From Marinomonas communis (lineage in GTDB: Bacteria; Pseudomonadota; Gammaproteobacteria; Pseudomonadales; Marinomonadaceae): a stretch of DNA of 64,000 nucleotides. The number at the start of each line of letters is the position of its first letter. Positions within the stretch are counted from its first letter, which is position 1. Under the pieces are notes generated by a model. That model was not told the DNA's origin and searched no databases. It saw only the letters and a program-made list of their open reading frames with translations. The stretch is from contig NZ_SNZA01000001.1 of the NCBI RefSeq assembly GCF_004363305.1, forward strand, positions 832,902-896,901, read 5' to 3'. A program made the translations under genes and the position numbers. Of this stretch, positions 29,042-39,328 are shown in pieces.

Positions 29042-30583
29042 ATGTTTAAGAATTACATCCAAGCAGCAGTCGTTGCACTGCTTACTTTTGGCAGTTCTAT
29101 GCTGTTTGCAAGTGAAGGTCTAGACGAAGCAGTAAACGCTATCTTTGCTTCCTCTACTGGCTGGTTCGTTAGCCTAATTTTTGCCCCAATCCCTGGTACG
29201 TCTTTCCCATGGATCGTTCTATGGTTGGTAGTGGGCGCAAGTGTTTTCACACTTTATTTCGGTTTTGTTCAATTCCGATCTATTGGCCATTCTATCTCCC
29301 TCGTTAAAGGTGACTACTCAAACCCAAATGACGCGGGTGAAGTTAGCCATTTCCAAGCTTTAACCACTGCTCTATCTGGTACGGTTGGTCTTGGTAACAT
29401 CGCGGGTGTTGCTGTAGCGATCGGTATTGGTGGCCCAGGTGCAATCTTCTGGATGATCCTAGCAGGTCTTCTAGGTATGGCATCTAAGTTCACCGAATGT
29501 ACCCTTGCAGTGAAATACCGTAATGAATACAAAGATGGCAGCGTATCTGGTGGTCCGATGTACTACATCACCAAAGGTTTCGCTGAACGCGGTATCCCTG
29601 GTGGTAAGATCCTAGCAGTACTGTTCGCAGTATTCTGTATCCTAGGTGCTCTAGGCGGCGGTAACATGTTCCAAGCCAACCAAGCACACGCTCAACTTTC
29701 TGGCGTATTTGGTGACTACCCAGGTTGGGTAACAGGCTTAATCTTCGCGGGCATCGTTTTCGCAGTAATCGTTGGTGGTATCAAATCTATTGCTAACGTT
29801 ACTGAAAAAGTCGTTCCTTTCATGGCGATTCTTTACGTTGGTACTGCGATCATCATCCTTGCAATGAATGCTGACAAAATTGGTTGGGCTTTTGGTCAAA
29901 TCTTTGAAGGCGCATTCACAGGTCTAGGTGTTGCTGGCGGTATGGTTGGTGCATTGATTCAAGGCTTTAAACGTGCCGCGTTCTCTAACGAGGCGGGGGT
30001 GGGTTCTGCTGCGATTGCCCACTCTGCGGTACAAACAAAAGAGCCTATCACTGAAGGTTTTGTCTCTCTTCTTGAGCCATTTATCGATACAGTCGTAATT
30101 TGTACTATGACTGCTCTAGTGATCATCATCACTGGCCAGCTTATGTTCGATGCACAACAAGGTGTCTACCTGCTAGGTGACAGCGGCCATATTCAGACGA
30201 TTGGTGACACATCAGGTGTTGCACTGACATCAGCAGCATTTGGCTCGGCTGTAGGTTGGTTCCCATACCTATTGGTGATTGCTGTTGTATTGTTCGCTTT
30301 CTCAACCATGTTGAGCTGGTCTTACTACGGCCTTAAGGCTTGGACTTACTTGTTTGGTGAAGGCAAGAACACTGAGCTAGCATTCAAACTGATCTTCTGT
30401 GTCTTTGTTGTCATTGGCGCAGCAGCTAACTTAGGACCTGTTATCGACTTCTCTGACGCAGCGATCTTCGCTATGGCTGTTGTGAACATCATCGGTCTGT
30501 ACTTCTTGATGCCGATTGTTAAGCGTGAACTTACGTCTTACAACGCTCGCCTTAAAAGCGGTGAGATTAAGAAAACTAAGTAA
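29042..30583 (+). CDS. Sodium/amino-acid symporter, AGCS (alanine or glycine) family
   Basis: 513 residues, about 11 membrane segments, N-terminal hydrophobic region that looks like a signal-anchor. AGCS marks: FQALTTALSGTVGLGNIAGVAVAIGIGGPGAIFWM, GGPMYYI, and AAFSNEAGVGSAAIAHSA. It moves alanine, glycine or a related neutral amino acid with sodium across the inner membrane. Codon use looks strongly biased towards frequent codons, consistent with high expression. Follows uspA closely. Confidence 0.92.
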   Translation: MFKNYIQAAVVALLTFGSSMLFASEGLDEAVNAIFASSTGWFVSLIFAPIPGTSFPWIVLWLVVGASVFTLYFGFVQFRSIGHSISLVKGDYSNPNDAGEVSHFQALTTALSGTVGLGNIAGVAVAIGIGGPGAIFWMILAGLLGMASKFTECTLAVKYRNEYKDGSVSGGPMYYITKGFAERGIPGGKILAVLFAVFCILGALGGGNMFQANQAHAQLSGVFGDYPGWVTGLIFAGIVFAVIVGGIKSIANVTEKVVPFMAILYVGTAIIILAMNADKIGWAFGQIFEGAFTGLGVAGGMVGALIQGFKRAAFSNEAGVGSAAIAHSAVQTKEPITEGFVSLLEPFIDTVVICTMTALVIIITGQLMFDAQQGVYLLGDSGHIQTIGDTSGVALTSAAFGSAVGWFPYLLVIAVVLFAFSTMLSWSYYGLKAWTYLFGEGKNTELAFKLIFCVFVVIGAAANLGPVIDFSDAAIFAMAVVNIIGLYFLMPIVKRELTSYNARLKSGEIKKTK

Positions 30584-30601
30584 TTCATAGTTACTTTGAA
30601 T

Positions 30602-30637
30602 GAAAAAAAATCCCCAGCCAATGGCTGGGGATTTTTT
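30602..30637. terminator. Bidirectional terminator between the AGCS gene and sohB
   Basis: A CCCCAGCC/GGCTGGGG stem with a 3-nt loop is flanked by A8 on one side and T6 on the other. It overlaps the sohB stop region. Confidence 0.92.
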
Positions 30638-31661
30638 AGAAGCCTCTGTGATGAATGGCTTTGGATAACCATTTCGTGGCTTTCTGCTCTAGCGCTGAAA
30701 ATACACCTAAGCCAATTCTCTCGGTTAATCCCTTTGTTTCTCGGTACGAGACCTGCAAAACATCATAGTCTGCATAAAACTGCTCAAGATACGCGTCACT
30801 GGTCATCACTGAATCAGCGAGCTTGTTTTCAACAGCTTCTGATCCATACCACGTTTCACCCGTGGCAATGGTTTCGATGTCTAACACAGGACGATTCGTT
30901 GAAACAAAACGTTTAAACAACTCATGAGTATCTTCTAGATCTTGTTTAAACTTTTCTCGCCCTTCATCGGTGTTTTCACCGAGCATAGTCAATGTGCGCT
31001 TGTATTTACCTGCCGTATGAAGCTCAACATCAATAGTATTACGCTCCAACAAGCGGTGAATGTTCGGAACTTGTGCGACCACACCGATAGAGCCCAGAAT
31101 GGCAAATGGAGCTGCCACGATCTTGTCCGCCACACAAGCCATCATGTAACCACCGCTGGCCGCAACCTTGTCTACTGTGACCGTCAGTGGAACACCTTTG
31201 TCTTTAATACGTTGCAATTGCGAAGCAGCCAGACCGTATCCATGCACCACGCCACCAGGGCTTTCTAGGCGAACCACTACTTCATCTTTAGCGGTCGCGA
31301 CACTTAAGATAGCGGTAATTTCTTCTCGCATGGATTGCACTGCACTGGCCTTCATATCGCCGTCAAAGTCGATGACGTAAATACGCTTTTTCTCTTCTTG
31401 ATCGACTTTTTGCTTTTGCTCTTCTTTCTTTTGCTTTTTCAGGGCTTTCTGCTGCTGTTTCAAGGTTTTTTTATCGAACAGCTGCTTGCTCAACTCCGAC
31501 TTCATCGCTTGGTAGCCTTCATTTAGCTTGCTAATAGTCAGGTTGCCACCTTTGCGCTGCTTACTTTTGCCACTCGCCACGACAGATAAAATGAGCAAAA
31601 TAATCAATGCGATGCTCAATAAGCGAATTAAAAATCCGGCATAGTCTGCTAAAAACTCCAA
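30636..31661 (-). CDS. sohB: Inner-membrane serine protease SohB
   Basis: 341-residue S49-family peptidase. N-terminal helix (~10-30), a Lys/Gln-rich coil (~60-92) and the protease domain. Nucleophile Ser169 in DKVAASGGYMMA and general-base Lys221 in GKYKRTLTM are in place, with FAILGSIGVVAQ between. Faces the periplasm and degrades signal-peptide remnants or misfolded membrane proteins in the family. Divergent from nhaB. Confidence 0.93.
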   Translation of the reverse strand: MEFLADYAGFLIRLLSIALIILLILSVVASGKSKQRKGGNLTISKLNEGYQAMKSELSKQLFDKKTLKQQQKALKKQKKEEQKQKVDQEEKKRIYVIDFDGDMKASAVQSMREEITAILSVATAKDEVVVRLESPGGVVHGYGLAASQLQRIKDKGVPLTVTVDKVAASGGYMMACVADKIVAAPFAILGSIGVVAQVPNIHRLLERNTIDVELHTAGKYKRTLTMLGENTDEGREKFKQDLEDTHELFKRFVSTNRPVLDIETIATGETWYGSEAVENKLADSVMTSDAYLEQFYADYDVLQVSYRETKGLTERIGLGVFSALEQKATKWLSKAIHHRGF

Positions 31662-31836
31662 GTCATACTCCTAATGTTACATAACAATCAAATTCAGAAA
31701 CCATAATAGAGCCACTTACCCAATTCACAATAGATAAATACGCCTTAGTTGATTTTTACTATCGCTCTTTGGGCTGCATTTGCTTAAAATTTCCACATTA
31801 ATAACGCCTATGAGAATAATAAAGGAGCGCACTTTA

Positions 31837-33345
31837 ATGAAAGCCTCGTTGTCCCAAGCTTTCGGCAATAACTTTTTGGGGTCCTCGCCCCTGTGGTACA
31901 AGCAAACCATTATCGCCTTTCTGATACTCAATCCCATTGTTTTGATGTCTATGGGGCCATTTGTTACGGGCTGGCTACTGATCATTGAGTTTATTTTTAC
32001 CCTTGCCATGGCTCTCAAATGTTACCCGTTACAGCCAGGAGGATTATTAGCCATCGAAGCTATACTACTAGGTCTGACCAGCACTGACGGCGTGTATCAC
32101 GAAGTGAAAGGGAACATTGAGGTTATTTTGCTACTTATGTTCATGGTGGCAGGGATTTACTTCATGAAGGATATGCTGCTGTTTATTTTCAATAAGCTGC
32201 TGATCCGTATTCGTTCAAAGGTCGCTATTTCTCTCGTGTTTAGTTTTGCCGCGGCTCTATTGTCCGCATTTCTCGACGCATTAACGGTGACCGCCGTACT
32301 GATCAGTGTCAGCGTTGGCTTTTACTCTGTTTACCACAAAGTCGCCTCCGACCAATCCAGTAATAATGCCCACGATCACAGCGGTGATGAGCTGATACTG
32401 CCAGTCAACCAAGAAGACTTAGCCAAGTTTCGTGCGTTTTTACGTAGTCTGCTTATGCATGGTGCGGTGGGAACAGCGTTAGGTGGCGTGTGTACATTGG
32501 TCGGTGAGCCGCAAAACTTGTTGATTGCCCATACAGCAGGATGGGATTTCATTGAGTTCTTTGTCCGTGTCGCACCTGTATCTATGCCAGTGCTGGCTGC
32601 AGGCCTAGTCACCGTGATTGTTTTAGAAAAAACGAAATGGTTTGACTACGGCGCAAAACTACCAGAAAACGTACGTAATATTCTTAAGAATTTTGCAGAC
32701 GAAGAATCAGCCAAAAGTACTAATAAACATAAAGCACAGTTGATCATTCAAGGCATTGTTGCGGTTGTATTAGTCTTTTCTTTGGCGTTTCACGTGGCTG
32801 AAGTGGGCTTAGTGGGTTTGATGATCATCGTCTTACTAACCTCTTTTAATGGCATTACAGAAGAACACCGCATTGGCCATGCTTTCGAAGAGGCGCTGCC
32901 TTTTACTGCTCTACTAGTGGTATTTTTCAGTGTGGTATCGGTCATCCACAGCCAACATTTGTTCCAGCCATTTATTGATATGGTGCTACAGCTACCACAT
33001 GACACCCAGCCAATCATGTTCTTTATTGCCAATGGTCTCCTATCTGCCATCAGCGATAACGTATTTGTGGCGACGGTTTACATCAGTGAAATAAAAGCGG
33101 CGTTAGATGCAGGAGTCATCGACCGTGAACACTTTGATTTGCTGGCGATTGCCGTCAACACCGGTACCAACTTACCAAGTGTTGCAACACCGAACGGGCA
33201 AGCTGCCTTCCTATTCTTGCTGACCTCAGCCATTGCCCCTCTACTCAGATTGTCCTATGGCAAAATGGTATGGATGGCTCTACCGTACACTATCGTTCTT
33301 TCAATTGTTGGCGGTATTTGCGTGAGCTTACTGAGTGCTTCGTAA
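31837..33345 (+). CDS. nhaB: Na+/H+ antiporter NhaB
   Basis: 502 residues from ATG 31837; AAGGAG at 31822-31827 supports it over an ATG 57 bases further up. The start [29 protein letters not shown] matches NhaB closely. The core has [43 protein letters not shown] and [14 protein letters not shown]. It expels sodium in exchange for protons, useful at marine salinity. Confidence 0.95.
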   Translation: MKASLSQAFGNNFLGSSPLWYKQTIIAFLILNPIVLMSMGPFVTGWLLIIEFIFTLAMALKCYPLQPGGLLAIEAILLGLTSTDGVYHEVKGNIEVILLLMFMVAGIYFMKDMLLFIFNKLLIRIRSKVAISLVFSFAAALLSAFLDALTVTAVLISVSVGFYSVYHKVASDQSSNNAHDHSGDELILPVNQEDLAKFRAFLRSLLMHGAVGTALGGVCTLVGEPQNLLIAHTAGWDFIEFFVRVAPVSMPVLAAGLVTVIVLEKTKWFDYGAKLPENVRNILKNFADEESAKSTNKHKAQLIIQGIVAVVLVFSLAFHVAEVGLVGLMIIVLLTSFNGITEEHRIGHAFEEALPFTALLVVFFSVVSVIHSQHLFQPFIDMVLQLPHDTQPIMFFIANGLLSAISDNVFVATVYISEIKAALDAGVIDREHFDLLAIAVNTGTNLPSVATPNGQAAFLFLLTSAIAPLLRLSYGKMVWMALPYTIVLSIVGGICVSLLSAS

Positions 33346-33369
33346 GCCATAGCCACTTCTTTTAAAGAA

Positions 33370-33403
33370 AAAAACGGCAAGCCCAATTAGGTTTGCCGTT
33401 TTT
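33370..33403. terminator. Bidirectional terminator between nhaB and dnaQ
   Basis: An 11-bp stem (33370-33380 with 33393-33403) with A tract on the left and T tract on the right serves both convergent genes. Confidence 0.9.
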
Positions 33404-33467
33404 AATTATGCTGATTTAGCTTCTTTAATACTTTTAGACGAAATTACCAAGCATAGTCACAAGCACT

Positions 33468-34199
33468 CTAGTCTTGCGAAGCCAACTCGGGGTTCTCTAG
33501 TTTTCGCCACAACGATAGTCCAGACTTTTTATCAATTAGATCCAAACGTTCATTATGAGCCTCTAGTTCCGATTCACTCACTTTAAGAACTTTAAGGCGA
33601 GGTCTGTCTGGCGACAATCGACGGATAGTGTAAAGATCTTCACCATCTTCATCACCATCACCGCCGAATCCCCCCATGGTGATTTGCCCACCTGTCATGA
33701 GCAGGTACACGTCCGCTAGGATTTCGGAGTCAAGCAAGGCGCCGTGCAATTCACGATGAGAGTTATCAATACCATAACGACGACATAGAGCGTCTAGGTT
33801 ATTTTTTTGACCTGGGTGTTTACGACGAGCATAGACTAAGCTATCAAAGACCTTGCAAACGTCGGCAACATTTGGAAAGCCACCCAACATCGAGAACTCA
33901 TGATCAATGAAGCCCACGTCGAAAGGTGCGTTATGGATGATTAACTCCGCCCCATCGATGAACTCTAGAAACTCTTTTGCCACCTCCGCGAATTTTGGCT
34001 TATCCGCCAAGAACTCATTACTGATACCGTGGACATTGAAGGCTTCTTCTTCTACCTCACGTTCAGGATTAATGTAAACGTGAAAATGTCGATTGGTCAG
34101 CTTACGCCCCACCATCTCGACACAACCAATCTCGATGATTCGGTGGCCTTGTTTCGGGTCAATACCTGTTGTTTCTGTATCAAGTACAACTTGTCTCAT
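33468..34199 (-). CDS. dnaQ: DNA polymerase III epsilon subunit (3'-5' proofreading exonuclease)
   Basis: 243 residues, DEDDh exonuclease: DTETTG (7-12), [15 protein letters not shown], and [20 protein letters not shown] with the catalytic His and Asp. The short C-terminal tail, which binds DnaE, ends in [15 protein letters not shown]. The start overlaps the rnhA stop by four bases (ATGA), showing translational coupling. Confidence 0.95.
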   Translation of the reverse strand: MRQVVLDTETTGIDPKQGHRIIEIGCVEMVGRKLTNRHFHVYINPEREVEEEAFNVHGISNEFLADKPKFAEVAKEFLEFIDGAELIIHNAPFDVGFIDHEFSMLGGFPNVADVCKVFDSLVYARRKHPGQKNNLDALCRRYGIDNSHRELHGALLDSEILADVYLLMTGGQITMGGFGGDGDEDGEDLYTIRRLSPDRPRLKVLKVSESELEAHNERLDLIDKKSGLSLWRKLENPELASQD

Positions 34200-34639
34200 G
34201 AGCGAGCCCTCAACTCTTCAATACCTTGATTGGCTAGCTGGTCGGCAATTTCATTGCCTTCAATGCCAGCATGCCCTTTCACCCAATGCCATTCTACTTG
34301 GTGTTTTTGACACATCTCATCCAACTGTTGCCATAGATCTTGATTCTTAACTGGCTGCTTTGAAGCGGTTTTCCAGCCCTTGCGCTTCCATCCAGCTAAC
34401 CACTCAGTGATCCCCTTCTGGACATAAGAAGAATCCGTAAACAGATCTACTTTACAAGGCTCTCGTAATGCCTTTAAACCTTCAATTGCTCCCAACAACT
34501 CCATGCGATTATTCGTTGTGTCGTGTTCACCACCACATAGTCGCTTTTCATGTTGACCAAATGTTAACCATGCACCCCAACCACCTATGCCAGGATTACC
34601 TTTACAAGCACCGTCGGTGTACAGCGTTACTTCTTTCAT
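34196..34639 (-). CDS. rnhA: Ribonuclease HI
   Basis: 147 residues with the full catalytic set Asp9 ([11 protein letters not shown]), Glu47 (NRMELLGA), Asp69 (LFTDSSYV), Asp133 (GNEIADQLA) and the basic protrusion [18 protein letters not shown]. It removes RNA from RNA/DNA hybrids. Four bases after the methyltransferase stop and overlapping dnaQ, so it forms a three-gene operon; in E. coli rnhA and dnaQ are divergent instead. Confidence 0.96.
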   Translation of the reverse strand: MKEVTLYTDGACKGNPGIGGWGAWLTFGQHEKRLCGGEHDTTNNRMELLGAIEGLKALREPCKVDLFTDSSYVQKGITEWLAGWKRKGWKTASKQPVKNQDLWQQLDEMCQKHQVEWHWVKGHAGIEGNEIADQLANQGIEELRARS

Positions 34640-34643
34640 GTGA

Positions 34644-35381
34644 CTACTTGATCTCTTTTATCGTTGGCTTTGTCAGTGGCGGCACGCGAACTTTTGCCGT
34701 TTTCCAGCGCGGTTTTAATGGGATATAACGTCGTGTTTGCTTGGTGGCGGTCATAATATAAACGCCTCCCAAAGGCAGCTTAAGCGCTTTTGCTGAACCA
34801 CCCACCCAATTCATACGCTGACGCCACTTGTTTGATTGAAGCGGCATATCGTAATCAATAAACTCCACATTTTCGAGGGTTAATCCTGCCACTTTTAACC
34901 AATCATCTAAACGACGATGAGAAATGAAGCGCCCAGCCCATGGTGCCTTCACACGATTGCTAAAATAACGACGAATCCCCCAAAAACCGATCGGATTAAA
35001 GCCAATAATGATTAGCTTGCCGCTCGGCAGCAAAGTACGGGCTACTTCATGCAAATCTCGATGCGGGTTCTCTGATAAATCTAAAGTATGATGCAACACC
35101 ATTGCATCTATCCCATCTGATTCAAGCGGTAACTCACTCATGCGAGCGACTACCGTTCTTTGACTCGCCCCTAACTCGAGTACTGGTGACAACGAAATCG
35201 TTTCACGCATGCGGTGATTGTGAAAAGTTAGATGGCGTAATGGAGATTGCTGTACCAGATAGTAGCCCACCATATTATCCAGCGCGCGCTCAATGAGATC
35301 ATGCTCTTCATTAAGCAATCGCTGACCTAACTCGGTGTCGTACCAATCTTGGAATAATTGTCTTGATTGGTTATCCAACAT
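34644..35381 (-). CDS. SAM-dependent methyltransferase, YafS-like
   Basis: 245 residues. Class I methyltransferase features are partial: [73 protein letters not shown] corresponds to motifs after the SAM loop, while the canonical GxGxG motif I is not obvious. The gene order gloB / this gene / rnhA / dnaQ matches E. coli yafS. The substrate is unknown. Confidence 0.85.
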   Translation of the reverse strand: MLDNQSRQLFQDWYDTELGQRLLNEEHDLIERALDNMVGYYLVQQSPLRHLTFHNHRMRETISLSPVLELGASQRTVVARMSELPLESDGIDAMVLHHTLDLSENPHRDLHEVARTLLPSGKLIIIGFNPIGFWGIRRYFSNRVKAPWAGRFISHRRLDDWLKVAGLTLENVEFIDYDMPLQSNKWRQRMNWVGGSAKALKLPLGGVYIMTATKQTRRYIPLKPRWKTAKVRVPPLTKPTIKEIK

Positions 35382-35462
35382 ACAATGCTCTCTTTTTATG
35401 ATCGGACTGCCGTAGGAATGTTATGGCGTCTTTTATCAATATTTAAACATAACGTTGGGCAT

Positions 35463-36242
35463 ATGACATTTATTCCGTTACCTGCATTCAATGACAATTA
35501 TATTTGGGTTACCCAAGCAACATCACAACAGACTATCTGGGCAGTCGACCCAGGTGATGCCAAGGTCGTCATTGAATACTGTCAGTCCCAACAACTCAAG
35601 CTAGCAGGGATTTTAGTAACCCACCACCACAAAGATCATACCGGTGGCGTTGCTGAGCTAACCCAGCTCTATCAGTGTCCAGTATATGGTCCAGCGTCAT
35701 TAGCACCACAATTAGTCACTCATCCAGTACAACAAGGCGATGAAGTGTCAGTGGCTGACAACATGTTCCTAGTTCTTGAAACACCTGGACACACACTAGA
35801 TCATTTGTGCTACTTTGCAGAGCCGCAAGACTCCAAGCCCCTTTTGCTTTGTGGCGATACCTTATTTAGAGGCGGCTGTGGCCGTTTGTTTGAAGGCACT
35901 CCAGCGCAAATGCTAAGCGCTATGACAAAACTAAGATCATTACCTGCTGATACATTGGTCTTTGGCACCCACGAATACACACTGGCTAACTACCGCTTCG
36001 CTGTAGCCATTGATCCTAACAATACCAAATTAGTTGAAGCCATCGAGGAAGCAGAGTCTCTAAGAGAAGAAGGCACGCCTACTTTGCCTTCAACCATTGC
36101 CCTTGAAATTGAAACCAACCCTTTTATGCGGTTCGACAGAAAAGAAGTCGTCGAAGGCGCAGCAAAGCTATTAAAGGAAGATATGGCATTGGATGCTGTC
36201 AATAGCTTTGCGCAAATCAGACGAGCTAAAGATGGCTTTTAG
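35463..36242 (+). CDS. gloB: Hydroxyacylglutathione hydrolase (glyoxalase II)
   Basis: 259 residues from ATG 35463 (MTFIPLPAFNDNYIWV, the standard GloB start); the open frame reaches back to 35367 but that part overlaps the divergent gene. Binuclear metal motif THHHKDHTGG (His54, His56, Asp58, His59), TPGHTLDHLCY, CGDTLFRGGCGRLFEGT and GTHEYTLANYRF are complete. It hydrolyses S-lactoylglutathione to D-lactate in methylglyoxal detoxification. Confidence 0.95.
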   Translation: MTFIPLPAFNDNYIWVTQATSQQTIWAVDPGDAKVVIEYCQSQQLKLAGILVTHHHKDHTGGVAELTQLYQCPVYGPASLAPQLVTHPVQQGDEVSVADNMFLVLETPGHTLDHLCYFAEPQDSKPLLLCGDTLFRGGCGRLFEGTPAQMLSAMTKLRSLPADTLVFGTHEYTLANYRFAVAIDPNNTKLVEAIEEAESLREEGTPTLPSTIALEIETNPFMRFDRKEVVEGAAKLLKEDMALDAVNSFAQIRRAKDGF

Positions 36243-36301
36243 TTGACCTCAACTGGCCAATCCTTAGAATGCAGACCAAATGAAAATCTAATGTGAGCAG
36301 A

Positions 36302-37945
36302 ATGACGAAAAACATACTCATCGCCCTCTTAGCAGGCAGTATCTTGACTGGCTGTCAGTCTATGACAAACCAACCAGCAGACATTGCCGAAATCGATGCT
36401 GAGAACGAAGCCATCGGTGCACCGGAAGCCGACGCGAACGAAGTCGACTTTATTGATACCGTCAAACCTGTTCGCTCTGACGAAGCAAAAGCTCTTGCCA
36501 AAAGCAAACAAGACCAAGAACCAGCAAATCTTCCTCCGGAAGATTTGTGGGATCGTATCCGTGCTGGCTACCAATTTGATTTAGATGTCGACCAACCACG
36601 TCTGAAGTCTCAGATCCGCTGGTACAGCACGCACCTATCTTATCTAGATCGTGTGTCTAAACGTGGCGAACGTTACCTTCACTACATCGTAGAAGAGCTG
36701 GAAAAAGAAGGCTTACCACTTGAAATCGCCCTGCTGCCCATCGTAGAAAGTGGCTTTGACCCATTTGGCTACAGTCACGGACGAGCATCTGGCCCTTGGC
36801 AATTTATCCCGTCTACGGGACACATGTACGGACTAGAACAAACTTGGTGGATTGATGGTCGTCGTGACATTCAGCTTTCCACTAAAGCTGCCATAGCGTA
36901 CCTGAAGCGTCTTAATAAGATGTTCGATGGTGACTGGTTACATGCATTAGCGTCTTACAACTCAGGCGAAGGCACTGTCATGCGCGCCATTCGTAAGAAC
37001 AAAAAAGCGGGTAAGCCGACGGACTTTTGGTCATTAGATCTACCTGCAGAAACTCGTGCTTATGTACCGAAGTTGATGGCATTGGCCATCATTATGAAAA
37101 ACCCTGAACGTTACAACTACGAGACTTATTTCATTGCCAATCAACCGTACTTCGAAGAAGTAAACATTGGCGGTCAAATGGATCTTGCTCAAGCAGCTGA
37201 CATGGCTGAAGTGAGCATCGATGAAATCTATCTTTTGAATCCTGCGTTTAATCAGTGGGCAACATCACCAGATGGGCCACATACCCTGCTGGTACCGATT
37301 GATTCAGCTGACAAGTTCCGTACTAAACTTGCGACATTGCCACCGAAAGAGCGTGTTACTTGGATTCGTTACACAGTTCAAGCTGGCGATAATTTAGGAG
37401 CCGTTGCTCGCGACCACAACACCACCGTTGCAGTGCTTCAGGACATCAACAAGATCTCTTCTAATCTTATTCGTGTAGGACAACAGTTGATGATCCCAGT
37501 AGCAGGACAAAGCGCAGCAAACTATACACTGAGCTCACATCAGCGCTTGCTAGCAAAACAGTCTCGTTCACCTAGCAGCAGTCGAGTAAAAGTAAATTAT
37601 ACCGTTGAAAGTGGCGACAGCTTGTGGAGTATCGCTAAGAAATACAACACGGACACGAAAACTCTAGCGCGCTGGAACAGCATGGGCTTAGCTGATCCGT
37701 TGTTCCCTGGCAAAAAGCTTGTAGTATGGATGAAACCAGAAACAAGCAGCTCTAAAAGCAGCACACGCTCCGTTGTTAAACGTGTGGTATACACCATTCG
37801 TTCCGGCGACTCATTAGCGGTTGTTGCGAATAAGTTCAATGTCCGCGTCAGTGATATCCGTAAATGGAATCCAAAAGTGGGAAGCCAGAAGTATGTCCAA
37901 CCTGGCGACAAAGTTACACTACTTGTAAATGTTGTCGGTGGTTAG
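36302..37945 (+). CDS. mltD: Membrane-bound lytic transglycosylase MltD with three LysM domains
   Basis: About 547 residues. ATG 36302 gives a lipoprotein signal MTKNILIALLAGSILTGCQS with lipobox LTGC; GTG 36293 is an alternative. The SLT domain has catalytic Glu in PIVESGFDPFGYSHGRASGPWQFIPSTG, then YVPKLMALAII. Three LysM repeats follow (VRYTVQAGDNLGAVA..., VNYTVESGDSLWSIA..., VVYTIRSGDSLAVVA...), which bind peptidoglycan. It cleaves glycan strands to form 1,6-anhydroMurNAc ends. Confidence 0.94.
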   Translation: MTKNILIALLAGSILTGCQSMTNQPADIAEIDAENEAIGAPEADANEVDFIDTVKPVRSDEAKALAKSKQDQEPANLPPEDLWDRIRAGYQFDLDVDQPRLKSQIRWYSTHLSYLDRVSKRGERYLHYIVEELEKEGLPLEIALLPIVESGFDPFGYSHGRASGPWQFIPSTGHMYGLEQTWWIDGRRDIQLSTKAAIAYLKRLNKMFDGDWLHALASYNSGEGTVMRAIRKNKKAGKPTDFWSLDLPAETRAYVPKLMALAIIMKNPERYNYETYFIANQPYFEEVNIGGQMDLAQAADMAEVSIDEIYLLNPAFNQWATSPDGPHTLLVPIDSADKFRTKLATLPPKERVTWIRYTVQAGDNLGAVARDHNTTVAVLQDINKISSNLIRVGQQLMIPVAGQSAANYTLSSHQRLLAKQSRSPSSSRVKVNYTVESGDSLWSIAKKYNTDTKTLARWNSMGLADPLFPGKKLVVWMKPETSSSKSSTRSVVKRVVYTIRSGDSLAVVANKFNVRVSDIRKWNPKVGSQKYVQPGDKVTLLVNVVGG

Positions 37946-37960
37946 CACCTTCACCTGATA

Positions 37961-37998
37961 AAAAAAGAGGCGTTCGCATATGCGAACGCCTCTTTTTT
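37961..37998. terminator. Bidirectional terminator between mltD and ppnP
   Basis: A perfect 38-bp palindrome with 19-bp arms and no unpaired loop base in the duplex, with A6 and T7 flanks, between convergent genes. Confidence 0.94.
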
Positions 37999-38033
37999 TG
38001 GTTTCTAAATTCTATTTATCGAGAAAATAGAAT

Positions 38034-38318
38034 TTATTCGTAGCGGCAAAGGTAAGCCGTTGTTTCTGTTACTTTCACGCCGAATTTTTGGTTTGCTTCA
38101 ACGATAAAGGTTTCACCTTTAACAAATGTTTTCCACTCAGATTCGCCTGGCAATAGAACCGTCAAAGAACCTGAAACAACCGTCATGTATTCGCGCTGAG
38201 AAGTACCGAACTCGTAATCACCGATGCTCATTACACCTACGGTAGACGTTCCCTCTGCATTGTCTAGGGCAATAGATTTAACGGCATCATCAAAATAACT
38301 ATTTACTTGTAGAGACAT
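38034..38318 (-). CDS. ppnP: Pyrimidine/purine nucleoside phosphorylase PpnP
   Basis: 94-residue single cupin. ATG 38318 ([18 protein letters not shown]) matches the family start; an ATG 24 bases further up is unlikely. [38 protein letters not shown] and the C-terminal YLCRYE are characteristic. It splits nucleosides with phosphate. The LysR gene lies 60 nt upstream in the same direction. Confidence 0.92.
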   Translation of the reverse strand: MSLQVNSYFDDAVKSIALDNAEGTSTVGVMSIGDYEFGTSQREYMTVVSGSLTVLLPGESEWKTFVKGETFIVEANQKFGVKVTETTAYLCRYE

Positions 38319-38378
38319 AAAACACTCACTGTGGTCAAACACGGCCAGTTATCTAGCCAACTTAAAAACAGCTATAAA

Positions 38379-39257
38379 TTAGCTGTCGTTCATTTCTTCA
38401 ATAATCCATTCTTTGAACGCTGCCATGGCTGGCGTTAATGCGCGTTTTTTCTCGAATACCAAATAGAACGAACGGTTGGTATCCAGCTGTTTATCAAATA
38501 GCACCTGCAATTGACCAGACTCGATCTCAGGGGTCACTAAACTAATATCAGCCAAGGCAATACCTAATCCTTGAGCCGCAGCCCCAGCGGTAAGAGAACC
38601 GCTTGAGAACATCAAACCGCGTCGGAAAACCTTTGGATCTAGGTCATTCTGCACCAACCAATCGTTCCACTCATCATTGCGTTTACTAACGTGCAATAAG
38701 GGGTAAAAACGCATGTCTTCAGGCTGTTTAATTGGTTGATCCGGTTTGATCATCTTCGGAGAACAAACTGGAGCAAGTCGAATCGGCCTGAGGTAATGAG
38801 CTTCTACATCACTCCATTCACCATTTCCGAAGTATACTGCCATGTCGATTTCCCCTAGGGAGAAGTCAATAAAGCCCATCGATGATCGGATTTCGATCTC
38901 GATGTCAGGATAACGACTTTGGAAGCGCTCCATGCGTGGCATCAGCCAACGAGTTAAGAATGAGGGCGCTACCGCAAGCCGCAAAGATCCTGCATGCTGA
39001 GCGCTCTTAAGATCTGCAGTCGCTTGCTCTAACTTTTGGAAAATTTGCTTGATCGGTTTTAAGTACGTCTCACCTGCCTCGGTCAACACAACTTTTCTTT
39101 TCGTGCGACGAAATAGCTCAATCCCCAAAAAGCTTTCCAGCCCTTTGATCTGATGGCTAATCGCTGAAGGTGTCACGTTAAGCTCTTGGGCAGCTTTGTT
39201 AAAGCTGCCATGACGAGCAGCAGATTCAAAACACTTCAACGAATTTAAAGGCGGCAA
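38379..39257 (-). CDS. LysR-type transcriptional regulator, GcvA-like
   Basis: About 292 residues. N-terminal winged helix (LPPLNSLKCFESAARHGSFNKAAQELNVTPSAISHQIKGLESFLGIELFRRTKRKVVLTEAGETYL) is typical of the GcvA/AmpR branch, followed by a LysR substrate domain. TTG 39257 is the only usual start codon, but it encodes the Leu inside the conserved RLPPLN and lies 17 nt from the SD. Translation may start instead at ATT 39266 (8 nt after GGAG), giving the usual NRLPPLN N-terminus. The target is unknown; not adjacent to gcv genes. Confidence 0.85.
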   Translation of the reverse strand: MPPLNSLKCFESAARHGSFNKAAQELNVTPSAISHQIKGLESFLGIELFRRTKRKVVLTEAGETYLKPIKQIFQKLEQATADLKSAQHAGSLRLAVAPSFLTRWLMPRMERFQSRYPDIEIEIRSSMGFIDFSLGEIDMAVYFGNGEWSDVEAHYLRPIRLAPVCSPKMIKPDQPIKQPEDMRFYPLLHVSKRNDEWNDWLVQNDLDPKVFRRGLMFSSGSLTAGAAAQGLGIALADISLVTPEIESGQLQVLFDKQLDTNRSFYLVFEKKRALTPAMAAFKEWIIEEMNDS

Positions 39258-39328
39258 TCTGTTAATAATGAGCTCTCCGAGTCAAGCAACCTCTAGCGAG
39301 GCTTTACAGCATAGCGATCCAGAAACCA

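Noticed and set aside
34093-34350. Frames opposite rnhA/dnaQ on the + strand
   Set aside because: Shadows of intact, well-known genes with no SD.
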